Below are positions 26,706 to 35,533 of a stretch of 64,000 nt of DNA, piece after piece. Position 1 is the stretch's first letter, and the number at the start of each line of letters is the position of its first letter. Location: contig NZ_LZFW01000011.1 of NCBI RefSeq assembly GCF_001676025.1, forward strand, positions 1 to 64,000, read 5' to 3'. Below the pieces are notes generated by a model that had not been told where the DNA came from, made no database searches, and saw nothing but the letters and a program-made list of their open reading frames with translations. The translations under genes and the position numbers were made by a program. This DNA comes from Vibrio sp. UCD-FRSSP16_30. GTDB taxonomy: Bacteria > Pseudomonadota > Gammaproteobacteria > Enterobacterales > Vibrionaceae.

Positions 26706-28511
26706 TCATCCTGCTTGTAGATTGCCATAGAGCGTTTGATATAAGCCATCTGCTTGAATAAGATCCAAGTGAGTTCCAAACTGGATCACCTTACCATCCT
26801 CTAAAACATAAATAAGATCGGCCTGTTTTACCGCAGATAATCGATGAGCCACAATCAATGTCGTGCGATTTTTCAAAAAGCGATTTAATGCACCGTGTAA
26901 ATTGGCTTCGGTAGAAGTATCAAGAGCTGAAGTCGCTTCATCTAAAATAACTAATTCAGGATCACTTAATACCATTCTGGCAATCGCCAGTCTTTGACGT
27001 TGCCCACCCGATAAACGCACACCTTGACGACCAACATGAGAATCTAGACCATCAGGAAGCGTGTCCCTAAGACCATTTAACTGAGCCACTTCTAGTGCGT
27101 TCCACAGTTTTTCATCATCATAATGCTGACCTAACGTCAGGTTTTGACGCAACGTATCATTAAAAATCATCGGTTGCTGTAGCACAACCGCAAGCTCTTT
27201 ACGAAGCGCCTCATAGCTGACGGTTTCAATGCTATGCCCATTGATAAAAATATCGCCGCTGTCTTTTTGATAAATACCGAGAAGAAGCTGAATTAACGTC
27301 GATTTTCCGCCGCCAGATGCACCAACAAGCGCCACTCTTTTTCCTTTAGGTATTGTTAAAGAAAAGTTCTCTAGTACATTTCTATCCGAATCATAAGAAA
27401 AACTCACATTATTAAATTCGACCTCAATGGGCTCACCTTTACTAAAGGGATTGACACTCGCAACCGGGCGATATTCCTCGGGCATCTCTAAAATGGTATT
27501 CAGTCTTTTCATTGCCGCCGATGCGCTGTACCAAGAGTATTGAATGCTCAATAACTCTTGCACTGGAGATAACATAAACCAAAGATAACCAAACACCGCA
27601 AAGATCTGGCCTATGGTTAAATCGCTAAATAGCACCATTAACATGGCCGCGGCGCGGAAAATTTCAAAGCCAATTAAGAACATCAGAAATGACAAACGAT
27701 TGGCCGCGTCAGACTGCCAAGCGTATTTGTCTGCATCAACACGAATGGCATCGGCATCTTGTTTAAGCCTATCTAAATATTCATATTCACGGTTGGCTGC
27801 GCGAAGTTGATAAATGCCATCTAGGGTTTCAACCAATCGCTGCTGAAAACGCTCAAACGCTTGGTTCTCTTTCTTTTTTAGATGCTTAACTCTTTGTCCA
27901 AGCTTGCGAGATAGAAAAATAACCACAGGATTCATTAAGATAATAAATAAGCCCAACTGCCAATTAAGCCATAATAAAATCCCGCCAGTACCAATAACGG
28001 TCAACACACTAATCACAAAACGGCTGAGCGTAGAGCCAATAAATTTATCAATAGTCTCAATATCAGTGACTAAATGAGAAGTGAGGCCACCACTGCCCTT
28101 CTCTTCATACTGCTGCATGGAGACTCGGCCAAGCTTATCAAGTATCCATTGACGCAATTGGCAAGTGAGTTTTTTTGAAACCAAGGTGAACTGTCTGGTT
28201 TGCAAGATATTCAAAGCCTGACTGGCTATTCTCATCATCACAATCAATAACAGCACAGTAACTATGTACCCTGCCGGTTTTTGTAGACTTTGCGGTAATA
28301 ATTGATTGAGAAATGCTAAACCTTGCGCGGGTTTATTGAGTAACACTTCATCAACCATTAAAGGCAGTAAAAGAGGAATTGGCACGCTGATCAGCGTGGC
28401 AAAGAAGGCAACAATATTGGCGTATATCAGCATCTTTTTATGCTTTTTCGCCTGTTGATATAACCATGTTTTATTCAGTGTCGGCATCACGCCAACGTTT
28501 TGTTTTGACAC
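26706..28511 (-). CDS. ABC exporter, fused permease and ATPase (MsbA/LmrA type)
   Basis: A 601-residue half-transporter that should work as a homodimer. Six TM helices lie in about 30-330. The nucleotide-binding domain is complete: Walker A GASGGGKST, Q-loop VVLQQPMIF, signature LSGGQRQRLAIAR, Walker B VILDEATSALD and H-loop AHRLS. The substrate is unknown. It lies just downstream of hutA in the same direction but is separated by a terminator-like hairpin. A link to heme handling, for example efflux of excess heme, is possible but unproven. The start could also be Met9 (MPTLNKTW). Confidence 0.82.
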   Translation of the reverse strand: MSKQNVGVMPTLNKTWLYQQAKKHKKMLIYANIVAFFATLISVPIPLLLPLMVDEVLLNKPAQGLAFLNQLLPQSLQKPAGYIVTVLLLIVMMRIASQALNILQTRQFTLVSKKLTCQLRQWILDKLGRVSMQQYEEKGSGGLTSHLVTDIETIDKFIGSTLSRFVISVLTVIGTGGILLWLNWQLGLFIILMNPVVIFLSRKLGQRVKHLKKKENQAFERFQQRLVETLDGIYQLRAANREYEYLDRLKQDADAIRVDADKYAWQSDAANRLSFLMFLIGFEIFRAAAMLMVLFSDLTIGQIFAVFGYLWFMLSPVQELLSIQYSWYSASAAMKRLNTILEMPEEYRPVASVNPFSKGEPIEVEFNNVSFSYDSDRNVLENFSLTIPKGKRVALVGASGGGKSTLIQLLLGIYQKDSGDIFINGHSIETVSYEALRKELAVVLQQPMIFNDTLRQNLTLGQHYDDEKLWNALEVAQLNGLRDTLPDGLDSHVGRQGVRLSGGQRQRLAIARMVLSDPELVILDEATSALDTSTEANLHGALNRFLKNRTTLIVAHRLSAVKQADLIYVLEDGKVIQFGTHLDLIQADGLYQTLYGNLQAG

Positions 28512-28559
28512 ACAAAGTCCTTTCTAATGGTTGCTTGTCTTGTGTTTTACAAATCACAA

Positions 28560-28591
28560 AGCCACTCTACAAAACCTTTTGTAAAGTGGCT
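28560..28591 (-). terminator. Terminator after hutA
   Basis: AGCCACT and AGTGGCT, then TACAAAA and TTTTGTA, form a nearly perfect stem with one C/A mismatch and a CC loop. On the minus strand it is followed by TTGTGATTTG. It lies 41 bases past the hutA stop and before the ABC exporter start. Confidence 0.7.
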
Positions 28592-28631
28592 AGAGTTTGC
28601 AGTTTAACCCGCTAGGCTGATGTCACTCAGT

Positions 28632-30770
28632 TTAGAACAAGTATTCTAAGCTCACTCCCCAGTTACGTCCGGCTTGAGTATCAAAATCTGTTTTATCTGT
28701 GCTACCGCTGAGATCGTCATACAACCAATACTTCTCGTCCAAGGCGTTAAATAAACCGGCACGAAGCGTTAAGTCATCCACAGGGCGATAATAAGCGGTC
28801 ACATCTAATAGAGCATAAGATGGCGCTTCAATGTTATCCACTTCTGTCCACTGATCTTTGCTGGCAACCATAGTGTAGTTAACTAACGCCCCCCAAGTAC
28901 GGTTATTGTTGTCATAACCAAGCCCAATCACACCCGTTAAAGGGGCAACAGAGTCCAGTTCACGACCTGTTTTTACATCTTCACCATAAGCATAAGCAAT
29001 GCTTAATTTGGTGTATGTTCCCATTGGACCAAGAACAGTACCCGCAGCTTCTGCACCATAGATAAGCGCTTCATCAATGTTGACTGAAGTATAAATATCG
29101 CGGCTTGTTGTTGGATCGGTTCCGACTTTTTCAGTCGTGATAAAGTCGTCGTATTGGTTATAGAAAGCGCTGACTTCATATTGATAAATGCTGCCTTTGC
29201 CTCTAAAGCCTAGCTCATAAGATAAGCTCTTTTCTGCTTCTAAATCAGGGTTACCATAGAAAATAGCGCCGTTATCATAGAAGTAATAAAGGTCATATAC
29301 AGTGGGTGCTTTAAAGCCTTGGCTCACTTGCACATAAGGACTAAAGGCTTCATCCACATGATAAACCGCCCCTAAACGACCGGTAAATGCATCATCTTTA
29401 TTCGATTGATGCGTAGTAGTATAACCATCATTTGGCTCTGGATCGGTGCTAAATGAGTCATAGCGAACACCGGCTGACAACACTAGCTTCTCGTTCATTA
29501 AGAAGGCTTGGTCTTGCAGAAAAATGCCCCATTGCTGCACAGTAGCATCAGGTAAACCGGTACTGCCGGGCGACGATACTGGCGTACCACCTAAAATATG
29601 ATCGTTATTCTCTAGAGAGAAATCATTGTGTAAGAAGCTCGCACCGTAAGTTAACTCGTGATAATGAGAATCTGCCACAATCACTTTGTTAAATTGCATA
29701 TCTATCTGAATAGAATCATCTTGAGCAATTCTCTCTCGATTACGCACTCGGTCTTGAATGATAGGGAACCAGTTTGTCGTATCGTAGTTGTCTGACTCAG
29801 ATTCTGTTTGCTGATAAGAGACCGTCCATTTTAGCTCATCGGCAACCACTGAGTTCATTGCCCACTCATGCTCTAGGCCGACACGCATTCTGTTATTGGC
29901 ATCTTTAACCGACACATCAGAATAGACAAAACCTGGCATTAACTCCCAGCCCTCTTGTGAAAGTACGGTTTCATCAAAGCTGCGATCAAAGTACTCAAAC
30001 GTTAAACCAAAACGATGATGGTCATTCGCTTGGTAATAAGCCTTAACCAAACCATTGTATACCTGAGACTCAGCTGGGTTAGCCGCGCCTCGGTCTTCAC
30101 CGTTAATGTCAGCGCCATCACCATGGGTTTGATACTCTTGTCCATCGGCATAGGTAAACATTGCAATGGTTTCCCATTTGCCCTGACGCATTGCCCAAGT
30201 TGCGGTATTTTTAAATTCGCTATTGACTGAAGAATAAGCCGATTTGATACCGAAACGATGTTCGTCACCATCCGTTAGCAGAACATCATCGGGGTTTTTA
30301 GTGCGCATTAACACCACACCGCCCAAGGCATCTGAACCATACAAACTGGACGACGGGCCTTTGTTGACCTCAATGCCTGCTAGGGTATCGGTTTCAATAG
30401 AATTCGGATATTTACGTTGCTGAGTAGAGCCCGGGTTATAAGGGACAGGCTGCTGAACGCCATCCACCATTAACTTAACTCGGCTGTCTTCCATACCTCG
30501 GATATTAAATCCCGACACACCAAATCGACCACTACCTTGTGCTTGCACACCCGGCGTGTATTTTAAGGTATCTTTTAAATTGTTGTTCATCTGCGCATCG
30601 AGATCGTCTCGACTAACCGTCGCCACAGATGATGACACATCACTTTTATTTTGTTCAGTTCGCGTTGCTGATACCACTACCTCATCAAAGGTAAAGGTCT
30701 CTTGTGCAAGCACCATCGGGGAAGCGAAAACAGTGCTTATTGCAATTGCTAGGGTCGTTTTTTTGTACAT
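28632..30770 (-). CDS. hutA: TonB-dependent heme/hemoglobin receptor HutA
   Basis: A 712-residue outer-membrane receptor. The signal peptide is MYKKTTLAIAISTVFASPMV ending at LAQ, followed by the TonB box DEVVVSA and the plug (NIRGMEDSRVKLMVDGVQQP). A 22-strand barrel ends in LEYLF. The plug region resembles heme receptors of the HutA/HmuR class. I start at 30770 (MYKKT); six extra codons upstream add nothing. The leader holds a small hairpin (ACTGAT/ATCAGT at 30815-30834). It is next to the rest of the heme system and in the hutWXZ direction, with a 113-base gap to hutZ. Iron control through Fur is expected. Confidence 0.87.
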   Translation of the reverse strand: MYKKTTLAIAISTVFASPMVLAQETFTFDEVVVSATRTEQNKSDVSSSVATVSRDDLDAQMNNNLKDTLKYTPGVQAQGSGRFGVSGFNIRGMEDSRVKLMVDGVQQPVPYNPGSTQQRKYPNSIETDTLAGIEVNKGPSSSLYGSDALGGVVLMRTKNPDDVLLTDGDEHRFGIKSAYSSVNSEFKNTATWAMRQGKWETIAMFTYADGQEYQTHGDGADINGEDRGAANPAESQVYNGLVKAYYQANDHHRFGLTFEYFDRSFDETVLSQEGWELMPGFVYSDVSVKDANNRMRVGLEHEWAMNSVVADELKWTVSYQQTESESDNYDTTNWFPIIQDRVRNRERIAQDDSIQIDMQFNKVIVADSHYHELTYGASFLHNDFSLENNDHILGGTPVSSPGSTGLPDATVQQWGIFLQDQAFLMNEKLVLSAGVRYDSFSTDPEPNDGYTTTHQSNKDDAFTGRLGAVYHVDEAFSPYVQVSQGFKAPTVYDLYYFYDNGAIFYGNPDLEAEKSLSYELGFRGKGSIYQYEVSAFYNQYDDFITTEKVGTDPTTSRDIYTSVNIDEALIYGAEAAGTVLGPMGTYTKLSIAYAYGEDVKTGRELDSVAPLTGVIGLGYDNNNRTWGALVNYTMVASKDQWTEVDNIEAPSYALLDVTAYYRPVDDLTLRAGLFNALDEKYWLYDDLSGSTDKTDFDTQAGRNWGVSLEYLF

Positions 30771-30883
30771 GATAAAACCAAAATCCATTTATAAAAGTTG
30801 CACTTGGCCTACCAACTGATTTTTAGCAATCAGTTAGTAAAGCGAAAAAGGTTAATGATGCTCTCAATAGTGAGAGCTAATGA

Positions 30884-31534
30884 TTAGCTTTGTTCAGAAA
30901 TGTGCTGTTTCTCTTTTTGCACATGTCCTTCACTAAGATGTAGAAAATCCACTAAATCGTTGCCTGTAACATTAAAGGCCTGTCCAAATCCTTTCACATA
31001 ACGTCCATTGCTAGGCGTCAGCTTATAAAGATTAAAATCTGCAAGCTGCGCAAGGTTTTGCGCCATTTCACCAAAGCGTTTAACTAATGCCAAAACGCCT
31101 TCTTGCCCTTGAACGGATGCCTTATCAATATGCTCAGCTTTGGTATCAAAGGTTAAACGCTTGCGAGCATGAACATTATTTGCAGCGCCTTCATCTTCAA
31201 CCATCATGATCGAAACATTGTGATTAAATTTAAGGTTTTGACCGTGAGCGGCTAGATCACTGACCAAGATGTAATAACCCGCTTTATCGAATGCAAATGG
31301 GGTATAACTCACATGCGGTAATCCTTGCTTGGTAATGGTTGCCAGTTGTAAGCTTTGGCAAGCATCACGAAACTCTTGAACTTCAGGCCCTAAGCGCCCT
31401 TGCAGTCGTTGCTGCTTAATTTGCGCTCGGCTTTGTGTGTTCAAGCTGTCCTTGCTTTGGTTTTGTGAGCTTTGATTTTTCGAACTTTTATTTTTCAAGC
31501 TTTGGCTTTCTGTATTGATAGTTTCGGCAGTCAT
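30884..31534 (-). CDS. hutZ: Heme utilization protein HutZ
   Basis: A 216-residue cytoplasmic protein of the pyridoxamine 5'-phosphate-oxidase-like split-barrel fold. HutZ binds heme and degrades it to release iron, receiving it from HutX. The core runs from LQLATITKQGLPHVSYTPFA to the C-terminal GFGQAFNVTG block. Unusually, the first 40 residues are a low-complexity Ser/Lys/Asn/Gln stretch with repeated SLKNKSSKNQ-like units, longer than the family core requires. It overlaps hutX by one base, so hutWXZ is a tight operon. Confidence 0.9.
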   Translation of the reverse strand: MTAETINTESQSLKNKSSKNQSSQNQSKDSLNTQSRAQIKQQRLQGRLGPEVQEFRDACQSLQLATITKQGLPHVSYTPFAFDKAGYYILVSDLAAHGQNLKFNHNVSIMMVEDEGAANNVHARKRLTFDTKAEHIDKASVQGQEGVLALVKRFGEMAQNLAQLADFNLYKLTPSNGRYVKGFGQAFNVTGNDLVDFLHLSEGHVQKEKQHISEQS

Positions 31535-32052
31535 TATGCAAATTCCTTTTTAAGCTGCTGCAGTTTCTCAAGTTGTTCAGGAAATAACTGACGCTTTTGA
31601 TTGCGCCCTAAGTAAACCTTAAACACACACTCACCCTGTTCATCATAAAAACCAATGAAGTGACTTTCCATTTTATGAAAAGGTTTAGATACAATCGCAA
31701 CGTGCTTTACTAAATCCAACTTTAAATGTCCATGAAGTTCCCCTTCACGCCCCATCAAGTTGTAATAACCATGCGCAACTTTTCCTTTAGGAAACGGGGC
31801 TTTATATTCAAAAATTGACCCGAATGAATGCACAATAGTCGTCACCTTTCCCCAGCTAGGCAGAGCCTCTAAAATAGCTTGCGCGTGCTCACTGGCTAAT
31901 GGCGTTAACATAGTAGAAGGCAGCACAAACGTAACTTCACCTTCGGTTAAATTCAATGTGGCTGACATTTCAGAAACAGGGACTGAATCGTCCTTTTCCA
32001 TCATAGTGGCGACCGCTTCTAAAACCTGCTGTTTTGTTAATTTGGTATACAT
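31534..32052 (-). CDS. hutX: Intracellular heme carrier HutX
   Basis: A 172-residue cytoplasmic protein of the HutX/ChuX family that binds heme and hands it to HutZ. It has the opening helix KLTKQQVLEAVATMMEKD and the core EGELHGHLKLDLVKHVAIV, then the SKPFHKMESHFIGFYDEQGE block. It is the middle gene of hutWXZ: 19 bases separate it from hutW and it overlaps hutZ by one base. AGGGATAGGT lies upstream of its ATG. Confidence 0.9.
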   Translation of the reverse strand: MYTKLTKQQVLEAVATMMEKDDSVPVSEMSATLNLTEGEVTFVLPSTMLTPLASEHAQAILEALPSWGKVTTIVHSFGSIFEYKAPFPKGKVAHGYYNLMGREGELHGHLKLDLVKHVAIVSKPFHKMESHFIGFYDEQGECVFKVYLGRNQKRQLFPEQLEKLQQLKKEFA

Positions 32053-32071
32053 ACCTATCCCTTACTAAAAA

Positions 32072-33427
32072 TTATGCTGTTTCTGTTGTTTTATTGTTAT
32101 GTGGATTTAATTGATTATTTGAAATCACTTGAATCAGATTTTGTGCCAGCGTTACCGACCAAAATTGACCGGCCAAAGTCAGAGATAAATAACCGTGATT
32201 AAGCTCAGCTAAGCCATTTTTATTCCACGCTTCAAAAAGTGGATTTAAACGCTCAAATAGACCATTTGGTAGAGATTGGTTACTCAATACTCCGCGATCA
32301 AATGCCGCTTTAATGGTATTGACTAGATGAGCATTAGGCGCACTAGAAAAAGCCATGGCAGAGGCAAACAAAGAGCTTTGACCGGCTTCAATATATTGAT
32401 CCATATCTCTATATTGCATGGTGCTAATACCATTCACATTGCCGCCAGCACCTGCGCCCAAAGGCATAACCTGAGCTGAGGTTTTGGCTAAACTGTTGTA
32501 AATAGAACGTTCACGGTTATCTGAGCTCCAGTGATTCACACTTAGGCGTCTTTGGTGATTTTTAGCCATAAACTCCACACCCATTTGGTACATGGTGGCT
32601 TTCATTTGAGTATTTGCAGGCTCAGGCAGTTTCCCTTGTTCAACCAATCGGCCCATAGGTAGGTTTTGCATTTCGATCAGCTGATAAAGATCCACGCCAT
32701 GAGCGCCACTTTCTAAGTAAATGTCTAAATCTTTAGCCCAATTAGAAAGGGTTTGATGTGGCAGACCATACAGAAGATCAATCACAATGGGTGCACTGTC
32801 ATAACTGACAAAATGCTGTAGACGCTCTAGCACTTCATCACCATCATTAAGGCGCTTAGCACTGCGGCGCACCTTAGTATCAAAACTTTGCACACCAAAA
32901 GAAAAGCGGTTGATGCCCCCCTCAAGAGCCGATTCAAATTTATGATCATCAAATCGATTAATCCGCCCCTCAAGGGTCATTTCACAATCTGGAGTAAGGG
33001 GAAAGTAGCGTCTGATCATCTGCGCTAATTGTTTAATTTGTTCAGCACTTAAATCGGTTGGCGTTCCCCCTCCGATATACACAGCTTGAAATGGAAAAGC
33101 CTGACTCCAAGGCATACTTGCTTTCCAGATAAGCTCTTTTTTTAGCGCCTCAAAATACTGATCAATCAGTTTGGTACTAGAAGCGTATTGAAAGAAGTTG
33201 CAATAGGTACAGCGCACACGGCAAAAAGGAATGTGTATATACAAGCAGCGCGCACCTTTTTCCCCTGTCTCTGACATAGCATGACTTAATGTCGCCTGCA
33301 CAAGATTGGCTGGCACAGGCTTTGCCATACCACCAGCGTGAGGCCCCTTTTTCTTTGCAAAAGAGAAGCGCAATGGATCGGGTGTATGCTTTCCTGTTAT
33401 GTCTAAGTTATTCAACTCAAGATTCAT
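32072..33427 (-). CDS. hutW: Radical SAM heme-utilization protein HutW
   Basis: About 451 residues, related to HemW. The radical SAM cluster motif is CRVRCTYC (CxxxCxxC), followed by VYIGGGTPTDLS and a GVQSFDTKVRR block. Relatives such as ChuW open the heme ring without oxygen and release iron, so HutW may serve under low oxygen while HutZ serves in air. I place the start at 33427 (MNLELNNL). The open frame reaches 33505, but the added 26 residues are hydrophobic and fall in the promoter region. It is first in hutWXZ and divergent from tonB. Confidence 0.87.
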   Translation of the reverse strand: MNLELNNLDITGKHTPDPLRFSFAKKKGPHAGGMAKPVPANLVQATLSHAMSETGEKGARCLYIHIPFCRVRCTYCNFFQYASSTKLIDQYFEALKKELIWKASMPWSQAFPFQAVYIGGGTPTDLSAEQIKQLAQMIRRYFPLTPDCEMTLEGRINRFDDHKFESALEGGINRFSFGVQSFDTKVRRSAKRLNDGDEVLERLQHFVSYDSAPIVIDLLYGLPHQTLSNWAKDLDIYLESGAHGVDLYQLIEMQNLPMGRLVEQGKLPEPANTQMKATMYQMGVEFMAKNHQRRLSVNHWSSDNRERSIYNSLAKTSAQVMPLGAGAGGNVNGISTMQYRDMDQYIEAGQSSLFASAMAFSSAPNAHLVNTIKAAFDRGVLSNQSLPNGLFERLNPLFEAWNKNGLAELNHGYLSLTLAGQFWSVTLAQNLIQVISNNQLNPHNNKTTETA

Positions 33428-33543
33428 GGGTTGATGTCTTTTCCGTAGTTTGGATATCGAATTTCCGCAAACAGTTGCACAAACGATAATGAGAATAAAT
33501 CCCATCTACTTAACTTTGCGATCAAGATCTCGATCTTAAATCT

Positions 33544-33576
33544 AAATACAAATGATTATTGATCTGATTTGTATTT
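33544..33576. promoter_or_regulatory. Palindromic operator with a Fur-like centre between hutW and tonB
   Basis: AAATACAAAT (33544-33553) and ATTTGTATTT (33567-33576) are perfect 10-bp arms around GATTATTGATCTG. The section AATGATTATTGATCTG resembles a Fur box. It lies midway between the divergent starts, so one site can govern both operons. Fur is the expected regulator from what is known of Vibrio heme genes; the sequence shows only the palindrome. Confidence 0.6.
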
Positions 33577-33618
33577 TCAGCATAATTCGATTTATTGCAC
33601 TCTAATACCTATACAAAA

Positions 33619-34428
33619 ATGACATCAGTGAAAAAGTTTAGATACCTGATAGCTGGTGCTATTTCTCTTTTAATTCATGGCATTGCGCTATCTTTCGTAT
33701 CTCCTAAGCCTGAGATAACGCTGGCTGACACCCATCACGGGCAAGCCGTCAGCATTCAGCTCGTTTCTGTCGCTCAACCTAAACAAGAACGACCGCCTGA
33801 GACTCTCAAGTCTAAAGACACACAATCACAACTAAATAGAGCACCGGAAGCAAGCAAGACGCAGGCAAAGCTGACTAAAACCAAAGCAGTTAAAACAAAT
33901 GCGGTTAAGACAAGGGCGGTTAAAAAGAAGCCTATTGAGAAGCTAAACACTAGCCAGTCAAAAAAGGCAAAACAGACAGCGCCCAAACAGCAAAAAGTAC
34001 AGCTCGACAAACCTATACCAGAACCCAAAGTCCCTCTCGATGAGCCAGAGATACCAACAACAGAGATAGAGCCAGCAGAGTTAAAAAAGGTAAAAAAAAT
34101 AGAACAAGTGGAAACCAATACGGCTTTGAACACGTCAAATAGCATGCCGAAAATGGTCAACAAACCGACATTTTCAGCAAAGCCAACCCCAGTTCGTTAT
34201 CCAAGATTGGCACAAAAACGTGGCTGGCAAGGCAGTACCTTAATCGAAGTATGGATAGACAAAGAAGGTCAGCAAATTCAACAAGATGTTATTCAATCTT
34301 CGGGACATGAACTTTTAGATGAGGCGGCAATCAATGCGGTCACACAATGGCAATTTGAACGCCGAGACGAACAAGGACAGCGCATTGCCTACCGCGTGCA
34401 AGTTCCCATTAATTTTAAACTTAACTAA
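33619..34428 (+). CDS. tonB: TonB energy transducer
   Basis: A 269-residue protein. A single N-terminal anchor has SLLIHG, carrying the Ser and His of the TonB membrane motif. A long Lys/Pro/Gln-rich periplasmic spacer follows, with repeated KTKAV, KTNAV and KTRAV units around 90-105. The C-terminal TonB domain holds PVRYPRLAQKRGWQGSTLIE and AVTQWQFE, ending in PINFKLN. It carries proton-motive energy from ExbB-ExbD to HutA and other receptors. The start is ATG 33619, eight codons inside the longest frame; a nearby GTG (33628) is an alternative because no clear Shine-Dalgarno decides. It heads tonB-exbB-exbD-hutBCD. Confidence 0.9.
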   Translation: MTSVKKFRYLIAGAISLLIHGIALSFVSPKPEITLADTHHGQAVSIQLVSVAQPKQERPPETLKSKDTQSQLNRAPEASKTQAKLTKTKAVKTNAVKTRAVKKKPIEKLNTSQSKKAKQTAPKQQKVQLDKPIPEPKVPLDEPEIPTTEIEPAELKKVKKIEQVETNTALNTSNSMPKMVNKPTFSAKPTPVRYPRLAQKRGWQGSTLIEVWIDKEGQQIQQDVIQSSGHELLDEAAINAVTQWQFERRDEQGQRIAYRVQVPINFKLN

Positions 34429-34445
34429 ACGCTAACGAGCACACT

Positions 34446-35117
34446 ATGAACACCTTAATTACTCTGCACAGTCAGCTAGGAATGATGACCATTCCACTGA
34501 CCGTTTTGTCGGCGCTAACACTGATGCTCATCTTAGAACGCACCTTTTATATGTTGCTTAACGGGCAAACACACACGACCCAGATATTATCTAAGGTTCA
34601 CCGAATCAATTTTTCAAACTCAGCTCAAGTTGAACAATTTATTGAAAGCGACCTACAGGGCAAGGCCATTATCTTCCAAGCGATGAGAATGTTGCTGGGG
34701 CACCGCAGTTTTACTAAAGATCTGCGTGAAGAAGCGGTCAGTATTTGGCTATTTAAAAAGAGGCAGCAGTATAAATCAGGGATTCGCACCCTTTCTATTA
34801 TTGGTGTCATCAGCCCTTTAATTGGTTTATTGGGCACGGTTTTAGGGCTTATTGACATGTTTAAAGGACTGGCACTCACCTCTGGTTCAATCTCTCCGTC
34901 AGTGTTAGCCGATGGGCTTGGGCTTGCGATGTCAACAACCGCTGTAGGCTTACTTATCGCGCTCCCGGCAATTACCGGCGCTCAATTATTGAGTATGTGG
35001 ATTGAAAAAACACTGGCAACCATAGAGTACACCTTAAATCACAGTAACTTGCATATAGAAGGGATATCCATTGAGTGCCCTGAGAACTCAAAATCATGCG
35101 AAGAGGTCATGGCATGA
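34446..35117 (+). CDS. exbB: ExbB, proton channel subunit
   Basis: A 223-residue inner-membrane MotA/TolQ/ExbB protein with three TM helices (about 13-35, 115-140 and 155-180). The conserved block is ISPLIGLLGTVLGLIDMFKG, with LADGLGLAMSTTAVGLLIAL after it. With ExbD it forms the proton channel that energises TonB. It starts 17 bases after tonB and overlaps exbD by four bases (ATGA). Confidence 0.92.
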   Translation: MNTLITLHSQLGMMTIPLTVLSALTLMLILERTFYMLLNGQTHTTQILSKVHRINFSNSAQVEQFIESDLQGKAIIFQAMRMLLGHRSFTKDLREEAVSIWLFKKRQQYKSGIRTLSIIGVISPLIGLLGTVLGLIDMFKGLALTSGSISPSVLADGLGLAMSTTAVGLLIALPAITGAQLLSMWIEKTLATIEYTLNHSNLHIEGISIECPENSKSCEEVMA

Positions 35118-35533
35118 TCAAGTCACAATCTTCGCTGTTTGATGAAGAATTTAAGCCCGATTTAACGCCGTTACTGGATATTATTTTCATCGTAATGGTC
35201 TTTTTATTGTTAACCGCCAACATCACCATTAAAACCATGGATGTAGCCATTCCTCAAACCGACGACGGGCAAGTTCTCAATGCTCAAGATAAAGCGGTGA
35301 TAACCGTCAATATAATGACCACAGAACCTAAATGGGCAATCGATGGTGAAAGCTTTGCTGATTGGAGCGCTTTTACACACGCTTTACTAAGCAAAGTGAC
35401 CACTTCACCAGAACACGATTTAATCCTATCGCCGGACAAATCAGCCGATGTGGAATCCATGCTAAAAGTTTTAGCTTGGCTACAAACCAATGAGATCAAC
35501 GCAACCAATATTGTCATGGAAGAGAGCAAATAA
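35114..35533 (+). CDS. exbD: ExbD, proton channel subunit
   Basis: A 139-residue inner-membrane protein with one TM helix. The key Asp lies in DLTPLLDIIFIVMVFLLLTA. The periplasmic domain follows. I use the ATG at 35114, which overlaps the exbB stop as ATGA; an upstream GTG-type frame start has no support. Its TAA shares a base with the hutB ATG (TAATG at 35531-35535), so translation is coupled through the operon. Confidence 0.92.
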   Translation: MIKSQSSLFDEEFKPDLTPLLDIIFIVMVFLLLTANITIKTMDVAIPQTDDGQVLNAQDKAVITVNIMTTEPKWAIDGESFADWSAFTHALLSKVTTSPEHDLILSPDKSADVESMLKVLAWLQTNEINATNIVMEESK

